The notes under the pieces were generated by a model. That model saw nothing but the letters and a program-made list of their open reading frames with translations, ran no database searches and was not told where the DNA came from. Shown here in pieces: positions 1 through 11,800 of a stretch of 22,368 nt of DNA. The position numbers and the translations under genes are program-made. Origin of the DNA: an uncultured Erysipelotrichaceae bacterium (lineage in GTDB: Bacteria > Bacillota_I > Bacilli_A > Erysipelotrichales > Coprobacillaceae); assembly GCA_910588075.1 (NCBI GenBank), contig CAJUOS010000041.1:1-22368 (forward strand), given 5' to 3'. The stretch's first letter is position 1, and each line of letters begins with the position of its first letter.

Positions 1-22
1 ATAGCTATCTCTCGATAACTAT
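1..22 (-). terminator. possible hairpin downstream of the GH20 gene
   Basis: ATAGCTAT (1-8) can pair with ATAACTAT (15-22) in the minus-strand transcript, giving 8 bp with one G-U pair and a 6-nt loop. It lies 57 nt past the stop codon of the GH20 gene. The window ends here, so any U-tract is not visible. Nothing else was recognised in 1-78. Confidence 0.2.
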
Positions 23-78
23 CCCTTAATCCTCCACTCTTGACACGGAGCCCAAAAATAATAACTTCTTACTTTCTT

Positions 79-3000
79 TTAACCATGTTTTCTCTTGCTC
101 AATGTCATATAAACTACTACTGCTCCCATTGCAAGGATTGTATATGGAGCTATCATAACATCATCACCAGTTTTAACAGCTTTTATATTTGTTGTTTGAT
201 TTGGTTTTACTGTTGGTTTATTTGTTGTATCAACCTCTTCTCCTAATACATCACTATCAATAGATGGTTTATTTGTATCAGGTTTCTTATTGTCATCAAC
301 TGGCTTATCTGTTGGTTTATCAATATCTGTTGGCTTGTCAGTATCTGATGGTTTATTATCATCTGGTTTCTTAACCAATGCTTCTATTGCATCATGGAGA
401 TCTTTTTGCATTTGGTTCACTTCTTTTTGACTCGCCTCTTTATCATCTAATATTTTATTAGCTTCTTTTAATACTTTTATCAATTCTTTCCATGATTCAT
501 CAGTGTAATCTTTTTGATGAAGTTGACTCACTTTATGAATTGTTTCTGTTAATTGTGATTTATCAACCTTTGATTCTAATAATAATTCATAGACTTCTTT
601 TAATTGTTGATATAATAAATCAACAGCTTCTTGTGTCATATGATCATTATATAATCCATTTGTTGCATCATTTAAAGAAATTCTAAATTCATCTACAACT
701 GATTGAATAACCTTATCTAGTATTTCTTTACCAACTTTATTAGCAATTTGAATTTGATTATATAAATCTGTTTTATTAACACCTTTAATATTTTCATTCA
801 AATGTAATTTAATCATTTTTTCATTTAATAGGCGTTTTTCAACTTCAACTTCTTCAGGATCAGGATTATCAGAATTAAGTAGAATATTTGCTTTTTCTAT
901 TTCAAGTATAAGTTCAGCCCATGATTCAGCTGTATAACCAATATTCTCTATTTTTTCTGCTCTTTCCACAAGTTCTTGAAGTCCTAAGACATCTGCTGCC
1001 ACACCACCATCATGTAATTTAATTTCAGCAGCACTTCCAAATTGACCAACAGCAGATTTAAATTTTAAACGAATATGTTGTGTTGTTATAGTGTCAAATA
1101 GAATTTCTTTTGTTTTATCATTTCTCTCTAAATCACCAGATTTGATAACTCGCCAATTTTGCCCATCATCACTTACTTCAACATCATAACTTAATAATGT
1201 TCCATTTCCTGCTCCAGAACGTGGTGTATAAGATATACCATTTATTTTTGCAGGAGTATCAATTGTAAATGATATCCAGTGTGGTAATGTTGTAAGGCTC
1301 CAATCAGTATGCCACATTGTTGTTGTATCATTATCTATGGCTTTATTTGGATGTGCATCATTTCCTTGCCAAGATGATGCATTTGCAGTTAATCTATCAT
1401 TAGCAATATAATTAACATTAAGTTTTGATTTTAATTCTAATTCATCTAATGCTTTTTCTAATTGTTTTGCATAATTATCAACTACATCTTGCATTGTTAC
1501 TGGAAGATCTCTACGAATACTTTCAATAATTCTTTCTAAGCGATTTACTGATTGTTCTGTAAACATTGATAAATCATCAGAAATTAAATCTAAATATTTA
1601 TCAACTCTTGTATAATCAGCTTTTGCATATTTTGACTCATTAAGAATAGTATTTAATTTATCTATTAAATTATCTATTTCTGTTTGAGCAGGATTATATT
1701 TTCTAAACAATTCTTTTGCTTCATTAACAACTTCCTGTAATTTGTTATCTTGTCTTTCATTCAAAATAAATTCAGCTTTTTCTACTACATAGTCTAATTC
1801 CATAGTTGAATTCATCGTTTCATCTTTACCTAAACGTAAATCATCTACATAACCAATAAAAGCATGAGTTTGACTACCAATTCTTTCAAATGGATACATT
1901 GTTGTTGCATGTAATCTCTTGTTTTCTGCTGCAACTTCATCATCACCCAATATATCTACTAATTTCCCATTAACATAAAGTGAAGTTACATCTTTAACAT
2001 TTTTAAATTCTAATTCTACCCATTCATTGAATGGTAGTTCATAGTCAAATGAATAATCCCTACTTTCTCTTGAGAAACCAACTTTTCCAGTTTCTTTTTG
2101 AACTGCTTTGATTGTTCCATAACTACTTTCAAATAAAATTTGTTCTTCTGTACTATCAGAAGTACGTTTAACTTTAACTCTTAAATCATTACCTAGACCA
2201 ACCGTTTTTAATGGTGTATTAACATAACTTTCTCCACCATTTAATTGAAGTGCTTTTTTATTATCTACTGATTGAATAGAAGCATTTTTACCAACAGTTA
2301 AATCATATCCATTCTTCGATACATCTTCAAATGAATCCATTGGATAATTAACAATATCATTATCTTGACTTTCAACTTTATATTCAAAATTTGTATTTGG
2401 TGCTTTTCCAAGTTCTCTTCTTGTTTCATTAGCTTGATTTAAATTTTGATTTCCTTTACCCCAAAGTTTTGCTCCAAATAATGGAATTGCATTATCAATA
2501 CGATCATAAACATCATATTCAGTAATACCATTTTCTAAATAATCAGTCATATCATTCCATACTGCGAATGCACCACCAACCATTTGTTTATCTCCAGCTG
2601 GTACTTTAAATCCACTAATACTATTAATATCAAGATTATAAAGTGTATTATCATTCAAGTAATCATAATAATACCCTGCTGCTGGAACAACATAATAATG
2701 TCCATCATTACAATTAATTAAATCAAATCCTAATTCATACATTTCATCAATGTTAGCCCAACTACCATTCCATAAGTTAATTTGAACATTTTCACTGACT
2801 TCTGTCATTTGAGAAACATCTGCTTGAGAACGACGTGATTGTGATAAACTTCCCCAAACACGTGCTGTACGTCCTGTTTCTTTAACATACTTAATCATAT
2901 CTTTAGCAAATTGTACATAACGAGATTGGTTGGCACTATATTCATCTGCTCCAACATGCACAATTGTATCTTCATCAAATACAGGATCACTACCACTCAT

Positions 3001-5670
3001 ATATTCATCAAAAATCTCTTTAACAAAACGGAGACATTCTGTATATTGATTAACTAAATCTAAATGGTCATTTTGTCTACCACTTGTTCCAAGACGTAAA
3101 TCTGGTCTTACTTTTGTAAGTGCTAAAGAGTGAGCTGGTGTATCAATTTCTGGTACAATATTCACTCCATAAACTCTAGATTCTTTAATAAAATCTTTAA
3201 ATTCTTCTTTTGTATAATAAACATCTGTACTTGTTAAATCAGCTTTATTTTTACCATCATTTCCACCTTTTTTTATGTTAGATTCTAATCTAAATGCTGA
3301 ATAAGCATCCATTTCATTTGGTGATAAATTTTCTAATGGAATTAAGTTATCATTTAAATGAATTTGGAAATCATTCATTTTATACCAAGCCATTTGTTGA
3401 ACAACTTGTTTTAAATAATCCATTGTAAATGTTTTTCTACCAACATCTAATACAAAACCACGTACTTTATAAAGTGGATAATCTCTTGTTATTCCTTGTG
3501 GAATATCACTTGTTTGTTTAAGACTTTGTAAAATCGTTCTTGTTGCCCAATATGCTCCAGTAGTTGTTTCAGCTTCTACTTTTACATGATTTTCAATTTC
3601 CATCAAGTATCCTTCATCTTGAAGCCCTTTGCTTTTATCTGTTGTTAAAGTAAAATAGAAATCTCCCTTATTAACATGACTTTGGTTTCCTACTACAACT
3701 TTTAATGTTTTACCAGTCATTTTCTTATAATCATCTGCCATTGCATTTGCAATATCTTTTAATTGTTGATTTGCAATAACAACCTTAGCTTGACTTCCAA
3801 CAGTAAATCGACCTGTTGTTCCTTTCCATTCAGCTAATTCTGGTAAAATTTTAGGAGCTGTATTATCACTACTTTCTGTACTATATTGTCCAGGAATTCT
3901 TACAGAAATTTCTTTAAATTTATAATTTCTCTTAGAAGTTGCTGGACTATCTCCTCTTATCGTTTCTATTGTTTTATCTACAATTTTGAAAGAAACTTTT
4001 ACTTCTTTATCAGAAATAGGTTGATAAATATTTAATTCATTATCAACAACTTGTTCTAAATCAGTTCCATTATATGTAACTTCATACTCATTTTCTTCAG
4101 CAGTTTCAGTCGGTAAATGAACAACTAATTTTGAACTTCCTTTTTGAGGTGTTTCAACAGTAATCATATCCAATACTTCATCCATAGTTGGTCTTTGAAT
4201 AATATTACCACCATAAATCTCTATTTCACTCACTGATACATTATTCCAATAAATAGAACTATCTGGATCTTGACCATCATAATCATGAATGAATAGACGA
4301 ACATAACGTGTTTGATAAACTCTATCCAATACAATTTTTTGTTCTTTTTTAGATGGTTGTTGTGTGAAAGTTTTGACAGTTTGCCAATCAGCTTCACCAG
4401 TTTGTTCATTTGTTAATTCATCAGCAATTTGAATTTCATAATTGGTTGCTTTTCTTTCCCACCAAAATACTTTAACAACTTCCACATTCATTTTCTTACC
4501 TAAATCAACATAAATCCAATGTGGTTGATGAACAGCATTTGTATCAGAAGAAGAACCATCAATTGCAGAAGCCCATCTATTTGGTTTAGCTGTTGTATTC
4601 CCATCAACAACTTTCTCAGCTCCTAAAGCAGGATCTTCACAATCACTAGCTACTGCTGTTTTATTTAAAGCAACATTTTCTGTTGGATCTTGTGCATCGA
4701 TATCAACATTAAAAATCTTAAATTCACAACAAGACACACTGTTATAACCATTCATTGCTGTTACTTCAAGTTTAACATAACGTCCTCTTACTTCTTCATC
4801 TAAAACAACTTCCGATGTTTTTCCACTACTTCCAGTTTGAGCAACAACAGGAGTTCCCCATGAAGTTGTATCATTAGAAACATAAATATTATAATTTTTA
4901 GCATTAACACTATCACTTTCCCAAATCATTTGGAATTTATTCATTTCTGTTTCTTGCCCCAAATCAACATAAGCCCATTGTGTTACACCTTGTTCTGATG
5001 ACCATCTTGATACATCATCACCATCTGTCAACTTTGATGCAGGCATAGTTGCATATTGATTACTTGCTGTTACTGTCTTATTTAAAGCAAGATTTAATGT
5101 AGGATTTTTTATATTTTCTCTTGCATATATTTCCATTTCATAAATAGAAATAGAATTCCACGATCCATCACTATCAGGATCTTTAGCAGTTGCTGAGTCA
5201 ATATATAATCTTACATAACGAGCTTGATACATTTGATCTAACACAATTTCATCTGTTAAAGTTTTTGGACGATCTGTAAATGTTTTAACAGTTTGCCAAT
5301 CTCCTTCTCCTGTTTGTGCATTTGTTAATGTTTGAGCAATTTGTATCTTGTATGCTGTTGCTTTTCTTGTTTCCCAAAAAACTTTAACAACATTAAAAGA
5401 TTGTTCTTCTCCTAAATCTATATAAATCCAATGAGGTGCATTTTTAACAGCACTTCCCCATCTTGAACCTCTTGATGTTGTATCTCCATCAACTGCTAAA
5501 GATGGTCTTACCGAATTAGCTTCTTGAGAACTAGCCACTGCAGTTTTATTTAATGCTAAATTCGTTTCTTCTTTAGCTTGAACATCTACAACTTGTAATG
5601 AAAAGGTACTTGTTAGACATAAAGCCAAACCAATTAAACACTTCCCAATTTTAGGTATTATTCTTTTCAT
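79..5670 (-). CDS. wall-anchored multidomain GH20 beta-N-acetylhexosaminidase / lacto-N-biosidase-type enzyme with CBM32 domains
   Basis: Predicted extracellular glycosidase removing terminal HexNAc or lacto-N-biose units from host glycans; exact specificity is unknown. Seen in order (1863 aa): signal peptide 1-32 (cleavage after VQA); CBM32/F5-8C domains at about 37-185, 192-322 and 331-487; beta-rich linker; GH20b-like domain about 605-730; GH20 barrel about 733-1085 with HVGADEY, so the catalytic pair is D909-E910; LamG-like domain about 1108-1283; helical segment 1290-1415; fourth CBM32 1420-1556; FIVAR-like helices 1560-1767; a K/P/D-rich spacer; and a C-terminal anchor (VKTGD at 1832-1836, hydrophobic stretch, SKRKHG tail). 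CBM32 domains 1 and 3 closely resemble each other. The start is supported by AAAGGAG about 9 nt upstream. It lies 148 nt downstream of the GH84 gene, so they may be partly cotranscribed. The GH20 call is firm; lacto-N-biosidase versus hexosaminidase is open. Confidence 0.93.
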   Translation of the reverse strand: MKRIIPKIGKCLIGLALCLTSTFSLQVVDVQAKEETNLALNKTAVASSQEANSVRPSLAVDGDTTSRGSRWGSAVKNAPHWIYIDLGEEQSFNVVKVFWETRKATAYKIQIAQTLTNAQTGEGDWQTVKTFTDRPKTLTDEIVLDQMYQARYVRLYIDSATAKDPDSDGSWNSISIYEMEIYARENIKNPTLNLALNKTVTASNQYATMPASKLTDGDDVSRWSSEQGVTQWAYVDLGQETEMNKFQMIWESDSVNAKNYNIYVSNDTTSWGTPVVAQTGSSGKTSEVVLDEEVRGRYVKLEVTAMNGYNSVSCCEFKIFNVDIDAQDPTENVALNKTAVASDCEDPALGAEKVVDGNTTAKPNRWASAIDGSSSDTNAVHQPHWIYVDLGKKMNVEVVKVFWWERKATNYEIQIADELTNEQTGEADWQTVKTFTQQPSKKEQKIVLDRVYQTRYVRLFIHDYDGQDPDSSIYWNNVSVSEIEIYGGNIIQRPTMDEVLDMITVETPQKGSSKLVVHLPTETAEENEYEVTYNGTDLEQVVDNELNIYQPISDKEVKVSFKIVDKTIETIRGDSPATSKRNYKFKEISVRIPGQYSTESSDNTAPKILPELAEWKGTTGRFTVGSQAKVVIANQQLKDIANAMADDYKKMTGKTLKVVVGNQSHVNKGDFYFTLTTDKSKGLQDEGYLMEIENHVKVEAETTTGAYWATRTILQSLKQTSDIPQGITRDYPLYKVRGFVLDVGRKTFTMDYLKQVVQQMAWYKMNDFQIHLNDNLIPLENLSPNEMDAYSAFRLESNIKKGGNDGKNKADLTSTDVYYTKEEFKDFIKESRVYGVNIVPEIDTPAHSLALTKVRPDLRLGTSGRQNDHLDLVNQYTECLRFVKEIFDEYMSGSDPVFDEDTIVHVGADEYSANQSRYVQFAKDMIKYVKETGRTARVWGSLSQSRRSQADVSQMTEVSENVQINLWNGSWANIDEMYELGFDLINCNDGHYYVVPAAGYYYDYLNDNTLYNLDINSISGFKVPAGDKQMVGGAFAVWNDMTDYLENGITEYDVYDRIDNAIPLFGAKLWGKGNQNLNQANETRRELGKAPNTNFEYKVESQDNDIVNYPMDSFEDVSKNGYDLTVGKNASIQSVDNKKALQLNGGESYVNTPLKTVGLGNDLRVKVKRTSDSTEEQILFESSYGTIKAVQKETGKVGFSRESRDYSFDYELPFNEWVELEFKNVKDVTSLYVNGKLVDILGDDEVAAENKRLHATTMYPFERIGSQTHAFIGYVDDLRLGKDETMNSTMELDYVVEKAEFILNERQDNKLQEVVNEAKELFRKYNPAQTEIDNLIDKLNTILNESKYAKADYTRVDKYLDLISDDLSMFTEQSVNRLERIIESIRRDLPVTMQDVVDNYAKQLEKALDELELKSKLNVNYIANDRLTANASSWQGNDAHPNKAIDNDTTTMWHTDWSLTTLPHWISFTIDTPAKINGISYTPRSGAGNGTLLSYDVEVSDDGQNWRVIKSGDLERNDKTKEILFDTITTQHIRLKFKSAVGQFGSAAEIKLHDGGVAADVLGLQELVERAEKIENIGYTAESWAELILEIEKANILLNSDNPDPEEVEVEKRLLNEKMIKLHLNENIKGVNKTDLYNQIQIANKVGKEILDKVIQSVVDEFRISLNDATNGLYNDHMTQEAVDLLYQQLKEVYELLLESKVDKSQLTETIHKVSQLHQKDYTDESWKELIKVLKEANKILDDKEASQKEVNQMQKDLHDAIEALVKKPDDNKPSDTDKPTDIDKPTDKPVDDNKKPDTNKPSIDSDVLGEEVDTTNKPTVKPNQTTNIKAVKTGDDVMIAPYTILAMGAVVVYMTLSKRKHG
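82..271 (-). repeat. shared 3' anchor cassette, copy 1 (GH20 gene)
   Basis: This 190-bp stretch closely matches 5822-6025 at the DNA level, including long identical runs such as the segment encoding SDVLGEEVDTTNKPTV. It encodes the wall-spanning spacer, the VKTGDD motif, the membrane segment and the basic tail. Similarity stops abruptly beyond KPSIDSDVLG, where the two genes have unrelated linkers. The pattern suggests duplication or gene conversion. Confidence 0.8.
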
Positions 5671-5723
5671 TGATGCTTTCTCCTTTCCCTGATTATAAAA
5701 ATTTTTTGTATATTTCTATAACC

Positions 5724-5744
5724 AATTATGATATTCTCATAATT
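5724..5744. promoter_or_regulatory. 8-bp inverted repeat upstream of the GH20 gene
   Basis: AATTATGA (5724-5731) and TCATAATT (5737-5744) are perfect inverted repeats around a 5-nt spacer, 54 nt upstream of the GH20 start codon. It could be an operator or a weak RNA hairpin. In such AT-rich DNA chance is possible, and no convincing -35/-10 pair sits next to it. Confidence 0.3.
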
Positions 5745-5779
5745 TTTTTAATATATCTCTTTATTTATTAACCATATAA

Positions 5780-5810
5780 TAGATAGAAGGTAGCAACTAC
5801 CTTCTATCTA
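5780..5810 (-). terminator. strong 14-bp hairpin after the GH84 gene
   Basis: TAGATAGAAGGTAG (5780-5793) and its exact complement (5797-5810) flank a CAA loop. The hairpin starts 9 nt after the GH84 stop codon. On the minus strand the 3' side is ATTATATGG, a poor U-tract, so it may be a leaky terminator or a 3'-end stabiliser that still allows read-through into the GH20 gene. Confidence 0.6.
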
Positions 5811-5818
5811 AAAAGCTT

Positions 5819-8800
5819 TTATCCTTGTTTTCTCTTTCTCAATGTCATATAAACTCCTATTGCACACATTGCAAGGATTGCATATGGAGCTATCATAACA
5901 TCATCACCAGTTTTTACACCATTAACATTTTTGATATTTGTTGGTTGATTTGGCTTTGGTTGTACTGTTGGTTTATTTGTTGTATCAACTTCTTCCCCTA
6001 ATACATCACTATCAATAGATGGTTTATCTTCTGATGGTTTATTTGTTTGATTGAATGATTTTAAAACATCATCCAATGCTTTTTGTAAATTTTGTGCATA
6101 TTGATCCACAACTTTTTGTTCATTTATCTTCTTATTATAATCAATAGTTGCAATTATTTTATTTAATGCTTCTACTTTTTTAGCATCAAATGCTGATAAA
6201 TCTTCTGGTATTTTATTTAATATTTCTTGAACCTTACTATAATCAGCAGTTTTATAAATTAATGCTTCTAAAGCTTCTTCATATACAAATTTAACTTTAT
6301 TAAATTCAACTAATGATAAATCTTCATTCATTCCTACTAAATTGTCATATGCTTGTTTGTATTCTTTATAACTTTCTACTGTATAATCAGCACTATCTTT
6401 AAGTTTTAAGTTTTGAACATATTCTTTCCAAGCTTTTGTTCCACTTAATTCTAATTTATCAATAGCTTGACGAAGATTTGTTGTTGCTTCTTTTACTTCT
6501 TGTACATTACCATCAATAATAACTTGCTCTGCAGATTTCATCATATCAGCAACAACTTGATAAGATTCTTTTGTATATGATGATTCATCTAATTTATTCA
6601 CTTTATTCATCATATCTTTAAGTGCTGTTATATTAACAAGAGCTGTTTTTGCATTTGTAATATTTGTAGCATGTACATCATATTGATCTCTTGTTGTATT
6701 TTCAACTGCTGTTTGAGCATCATTAATCGCTGCTTGAAGTTTATTATAAGAATCAATTGTATAATTCTTACTATCAACTTTCATAGCATCTTGAATAATA
6801 TCTTCAAGTAAATCACTATTAGGAACTAATGCTTGTTTCTTCACATGAATTGCTTCTATTTGATCAGTTATTTCCTTAGCAGTTCCATTTTCTAATAATT
6901 TCTTACCATCATCAATAGCTTGTACATATCCATCAAATGTAACTTTTGTATAAAGTTCACTATTAAATGTTTCATATTCATTAATAACTTCTTTTAACTC
7001 AACAACACTAACCAATGATTTTCCTTTATTTTCTAATTTTTCAATTAATTCTTTAAAAGTCATTGGTGTTGTTGTTTCATCTTCAACAGCTGTTTCTAAA
7101 GCTTCTTTTGCATTTGTATAAGCATCAAATGTTGCTTTTGTATAATCTTCTGCATCTTTTTGAAGATTATTTTCTTTTTCTAGAAGTAAAATAGCATTCT
7201 CTTTATGATAATTTGAATATTTTAATGCATCTCTTTTCTCTGTTAATTGAAGAATTAATTTATCAGCTACTTTTTGAGATAAATTGTCTTTATCTTCAAA
7301 TGCTTCTTTAGCAATATTATAACTTTCTAAATAGTTATTATAACTAGTCATTGTATAATAATGTTCTTCATTAGATACTTTTGCATCTAATAATGCTTTT
7401 AGTTCTGTACCAGTATATTTCATTTCTGGTTTTTCAATAGCCATTCTTAATTGACCTGTAATATTTTCAATTGATACTTTAGAAGCATAAGTATTGTTAT
7501 AAACATCATTTGCTATACTTAAAGCATCTTCATAACTCTTTTTAGAAGTATCTGTCCATGTTGAAAGATCTACTGGTTGGTCAATTAATGCCTTGAGAGC
7601 AACTCTTGCTTCAGTTACATCTTCAACATTCTTATATGCTGCAATTTCAATAATTTCAGGAATAGTATCTTCCCACATAACTTTTATTTCTTTCATTGTT
7701 ACGTTTTCAGGAATATTAAATTCAGTAACTGTTTGATTTAATTTTCCTAATAAAACTTCTTCTGTTTCAAAACTTCCTTCATTAAGCTTTGTATACACTG
7801 TTGCATAAACATTTGCTTGACTAGGTGTTCCTTCTGAAATAATTCTAACAGTTCTTATTCCATTTGGTTTTGATAATACATATCTAAAAGAACTATCCTT
7901 AGCACTAGATTTATAAGAAGTTGTATAATCTCCATCTAACATATATGATGGAAGTTTACCATTTTCTTCAATATCTTCACTTACTATACTACGACTTGAT
8001 TCTGGTGATACATATTCATTATTATTAATTGTAATTTCATAGAAAGCAGGGAATCTATGTCTAAATGGTGCTGTAAATCTAACTCTTAGATATCTTCCTT
8101 TTGCACTATCATCTTCAACAATTCCTTCTTTATACATATTTCCCGGATTTTTACTGTCATGAATAAGTTCATCATAATTCTTAGCTACAACATTCATATG
8201 AGAACTATCATTTTCTTGTCCATCACCAATAGTTAAAACAGGTGTCCAACTATTACCATCAGGATCATTAGAAACTTCAAAAATTGCATCTCTAATATAA
8301 TCTTTTTCCGTTTCTTTTACATAATATCTTAAATTATGAATTGTTCTTTCTTGCCCTAAATCAAAGATAACATATGCTGGAGTTGCTCCATTATTAACAA
8401 TTTGATAATCTCCAATACATGCTTTAGTTGTTAAATCACCATCAAAAATTTTATATGAATCTTTTAAATTACGCATATCTTGAGTTGTTCCATATGCTGC
8501 ATTAATACCCATATTTGTTTTATAGAATTGAGGTGATGAAACTTGATTATAAGCCATTTTAAATTCATTAATAGTTAATGCTTTCTTTCCATTACTATTA
8601 TTAACAATTCTTATATATCGAGCATCTTTATTAACAACATCATTTGTATTATTTATTCTATGCCACTCTATTGCATTTGTAGAATATTCAACACTTAATT
8701 CATTATTTAAACCTGAAATATCATATGATAATTTTTCTATTTTAAATATATCTGTCATTTCAAGACCAATATACTCTCCAGATTCAAGTTCTATATTTCC

Positions 8801-11800
8801 TCTTGTTAATTGATATAAATTATCTTCAAGACGAGATAAAATTGGACTCTTTTCTACATTTGTATATAAATATTCAGTTGTTCCTCCAATTTGATCAGCA
8901 TTAAGATTCAAATCTTCAACTTCAAATTCATAAACTTTCCACCATTTATGAGTTCCAAATCCATCGTTACTTGGATCTCCTAAATTGACTAGACGTACTT
9001 TTGTTGCAGAAACACCATTTCCATTAGCAACAAGTTCAGCACCAGCATTATCAAACGAATGTATTTCATGCCATTGCCCATCTGTTCCAAAATATTCAAT
9101 AACTCCCTTTATAACCTTATCACCATTATCTTGTGTTAATTTAATTTCACCAACACGAATAGCATCACTATATTCTATTGTTATATTAGCATTAACAGGA
9201 ATTGTATCTTTACAACCACCATTATTATGATCTGGTAATACTGTATAATCATTATTTAAATAAGCATATGTTCCCTTATCACCATCAATAATTTTTTCTA
9301 ATGGACCATATGAAGAACTATTTAAAGCAATTCCTACTCCATTAGCAACAATTGTTTTTGTAATATCTTCTGGATTCGTTGTTGTAGCTTCATTGACTTC
9401 AATTTCATATAACTTCCACCACTTACGTGTTCCATAATTATCATTATTTTTATCTGTTGTATTTTCAATACGAATAGCTGTTGCAGTAACTCCATTTCCT
9501 TCAACTGTTAATGTTGATTCTGCTCCACTAAATGTTTGTAGCTCATGCCATTGTCCATCTGTTCCTAAATATTCAATACAACCTTCTGTTATCTTATCAC
9601 CACTATCTTGAGTCATTTTAATTGTGGCAAGTTTCATAGCACGACTGAAATTAACTTTTACTTTAGCTCCAACAGGAATTGTATCTTTTGAACGATTATC
9701 ACTTGAAGATGGTAATCCATTTGCTAAAACACTATAATCATTATTTAAATGAGCAAATGTTGTTGTATTTCCATCAACAATATTATTAACTGCTCCTCCT
9801 GCTATTCCTAACTGTTCTAATTCAACAGTTAATGTTACTTCATCCTCTGGATTTTCACTAGGTACATCAGTAAGAGTTCTTACTTTAAATTCTCCTAATC
9901 TCCACCAAATAGGACGTTCTCCATCTATAACAAGACGAATAGCACTTGTATATATATTTTTATCACTTAAATCAATATCTTGATGAAGATCTCGATTAAT
10001 TGTAACACCTTCAATAGTAATCCATTTTCCTTTATTATCTAAATATTCTAAATGTCCTTCATGAATGGCATCACCATTTAAACTATAAGCTTGTGCAAAA
10101 TCAACACCTGTTACAAAATCATACTTACCTAAATTATATTGAACATAATCTCCTGGTAAAACTGAATTACCACCAGCATGATGAAGATGTGCTTCAACAA
10201 CTTGTTTTTGTGCAGTTGTTCCTTCAGTTTTTCCTAACACACCATCACATAATTGACCATCATTAAGATCTCTAATACCTACATTTTCTAAAACCAAATT
10301 TGTTTTATAGCCTTTTTCCTCTGGTGTTATACCAAATGGATTCATAGATACTTCTGCTTGTAAAGTACAATATTCTGCTAATGTATTAATGAAAGGAACA
10401 ATATGTTGAACTCCCACTTCTGCTCTCTCATAATAATCAACATATAAGAATTTATGTCCTTTACTCTTATCAAAAGCTGCTTTTCCTTCACTATTATATT
10501 TTAAAAGACCAGATACATCTCCTTTTTGCGCTGCTTCAACACCATTAATATATGCAAAAATAGCATCTAATGTATCTTCCCAACAATCAAGGAATACTCC
10601 CATTTGTTCACGTTCTAATAAACCTTCATTACCTGAAGCTTTAAAAACCTTGACTGCATCTTTTAAAATTTCAAATTCTTCTCTTATTCTTGCATAATCT
10701 TCATCAGTTAAAGTTCCATCTTTTAATTTATTAATAAAATCATTTAATATTGGTTTTAACTCAACCGATTCTTCAAGTTTTGTTACTCTTCCATCCATAT
10801 TTTGATTAATCATATGTTTTGATAATTCTTTTAAAGCATTTGATGCTCCTGTTTCTATTGCAGAATTATGATCTACATATTTAAAAGAATCTTCGTAGGC
10901 TTGATCAGCTTCAGCTTCAGTCCAAATATGCCATGAATAAGCAGCATTACCAAAAATAGCCACTTTACTTGGTTTAGATTGTTGCATTGGATTCAAAATA
11001 ATTCCTTGAATATTACTTGGACTTACACCTGCATGAAGGAATGTTTTATATCCTCCCATAATCAAATGTGAATGTGAATTATCTGAACATGGCCAGTTAA
11101 TCCACATATAAGGTCCACGCCCTGTATTACGAGTAAATGTATCAGTAAAGCTTGTTGTTACTTCTCCCCAAATTCTTCCACCAGTCATAACAATTTGTAC
11201 ATCTTCAGGATTTGTTTGTTTTAATGGTGTAAACTCAGCAGAAGAACCATTTCCCATATAATCAAACGGAACAAAAGGAATTGTTGTTTTCATATCTGGA
11301 TATTCTCTTTTGACTTCTCCTTTTAACCAAGCTGTTAAATCATTTAAAATTCTCTTTTCATTTTCTCCACCAGGATTAACAAAGTCATCTGCTAAAAGAG
11401 CAATTTGTCTTGCCCCACGATCAATAACTTGTTTATATTTTGCTTTTAATGCTGCTAAAGAAGCATCATAATTATTAAAATTGAATGAATTTCCATGTGG
11501 AAATGGATGTAATGCAAAAACAAATCTACATTTAGAATCATTTCCAGCTTTTACTAATGGATCTATTTTATTTTTAATTTCATCATCAGTATATAATATA
11601 TTCCATTGTGTACGATGTTTTGCATCATCTTTTGGAGCATAGAAATATGAATTTAACTTATAATATCCTCCCCACTCCATCAAATCACAACGATCACTTG
11701 TTGACCATGGATTTCCATAATATCCTTCAATAAAACCTCTACTTTTAACATCTGCATAATCTTCAATAGTTAAATTTAAAATCGTACGACTATCCATTTG

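Noticed and set aside
5692..5697. Perfect TATAAT on the minus strand just upstream of the GH20 gene
   Set aside because: It would place the transcript start within or next to the ribosome binding site, and no acceptable -35 box lies 16-18 nt upstream; likely chance in AT-rich DNA.
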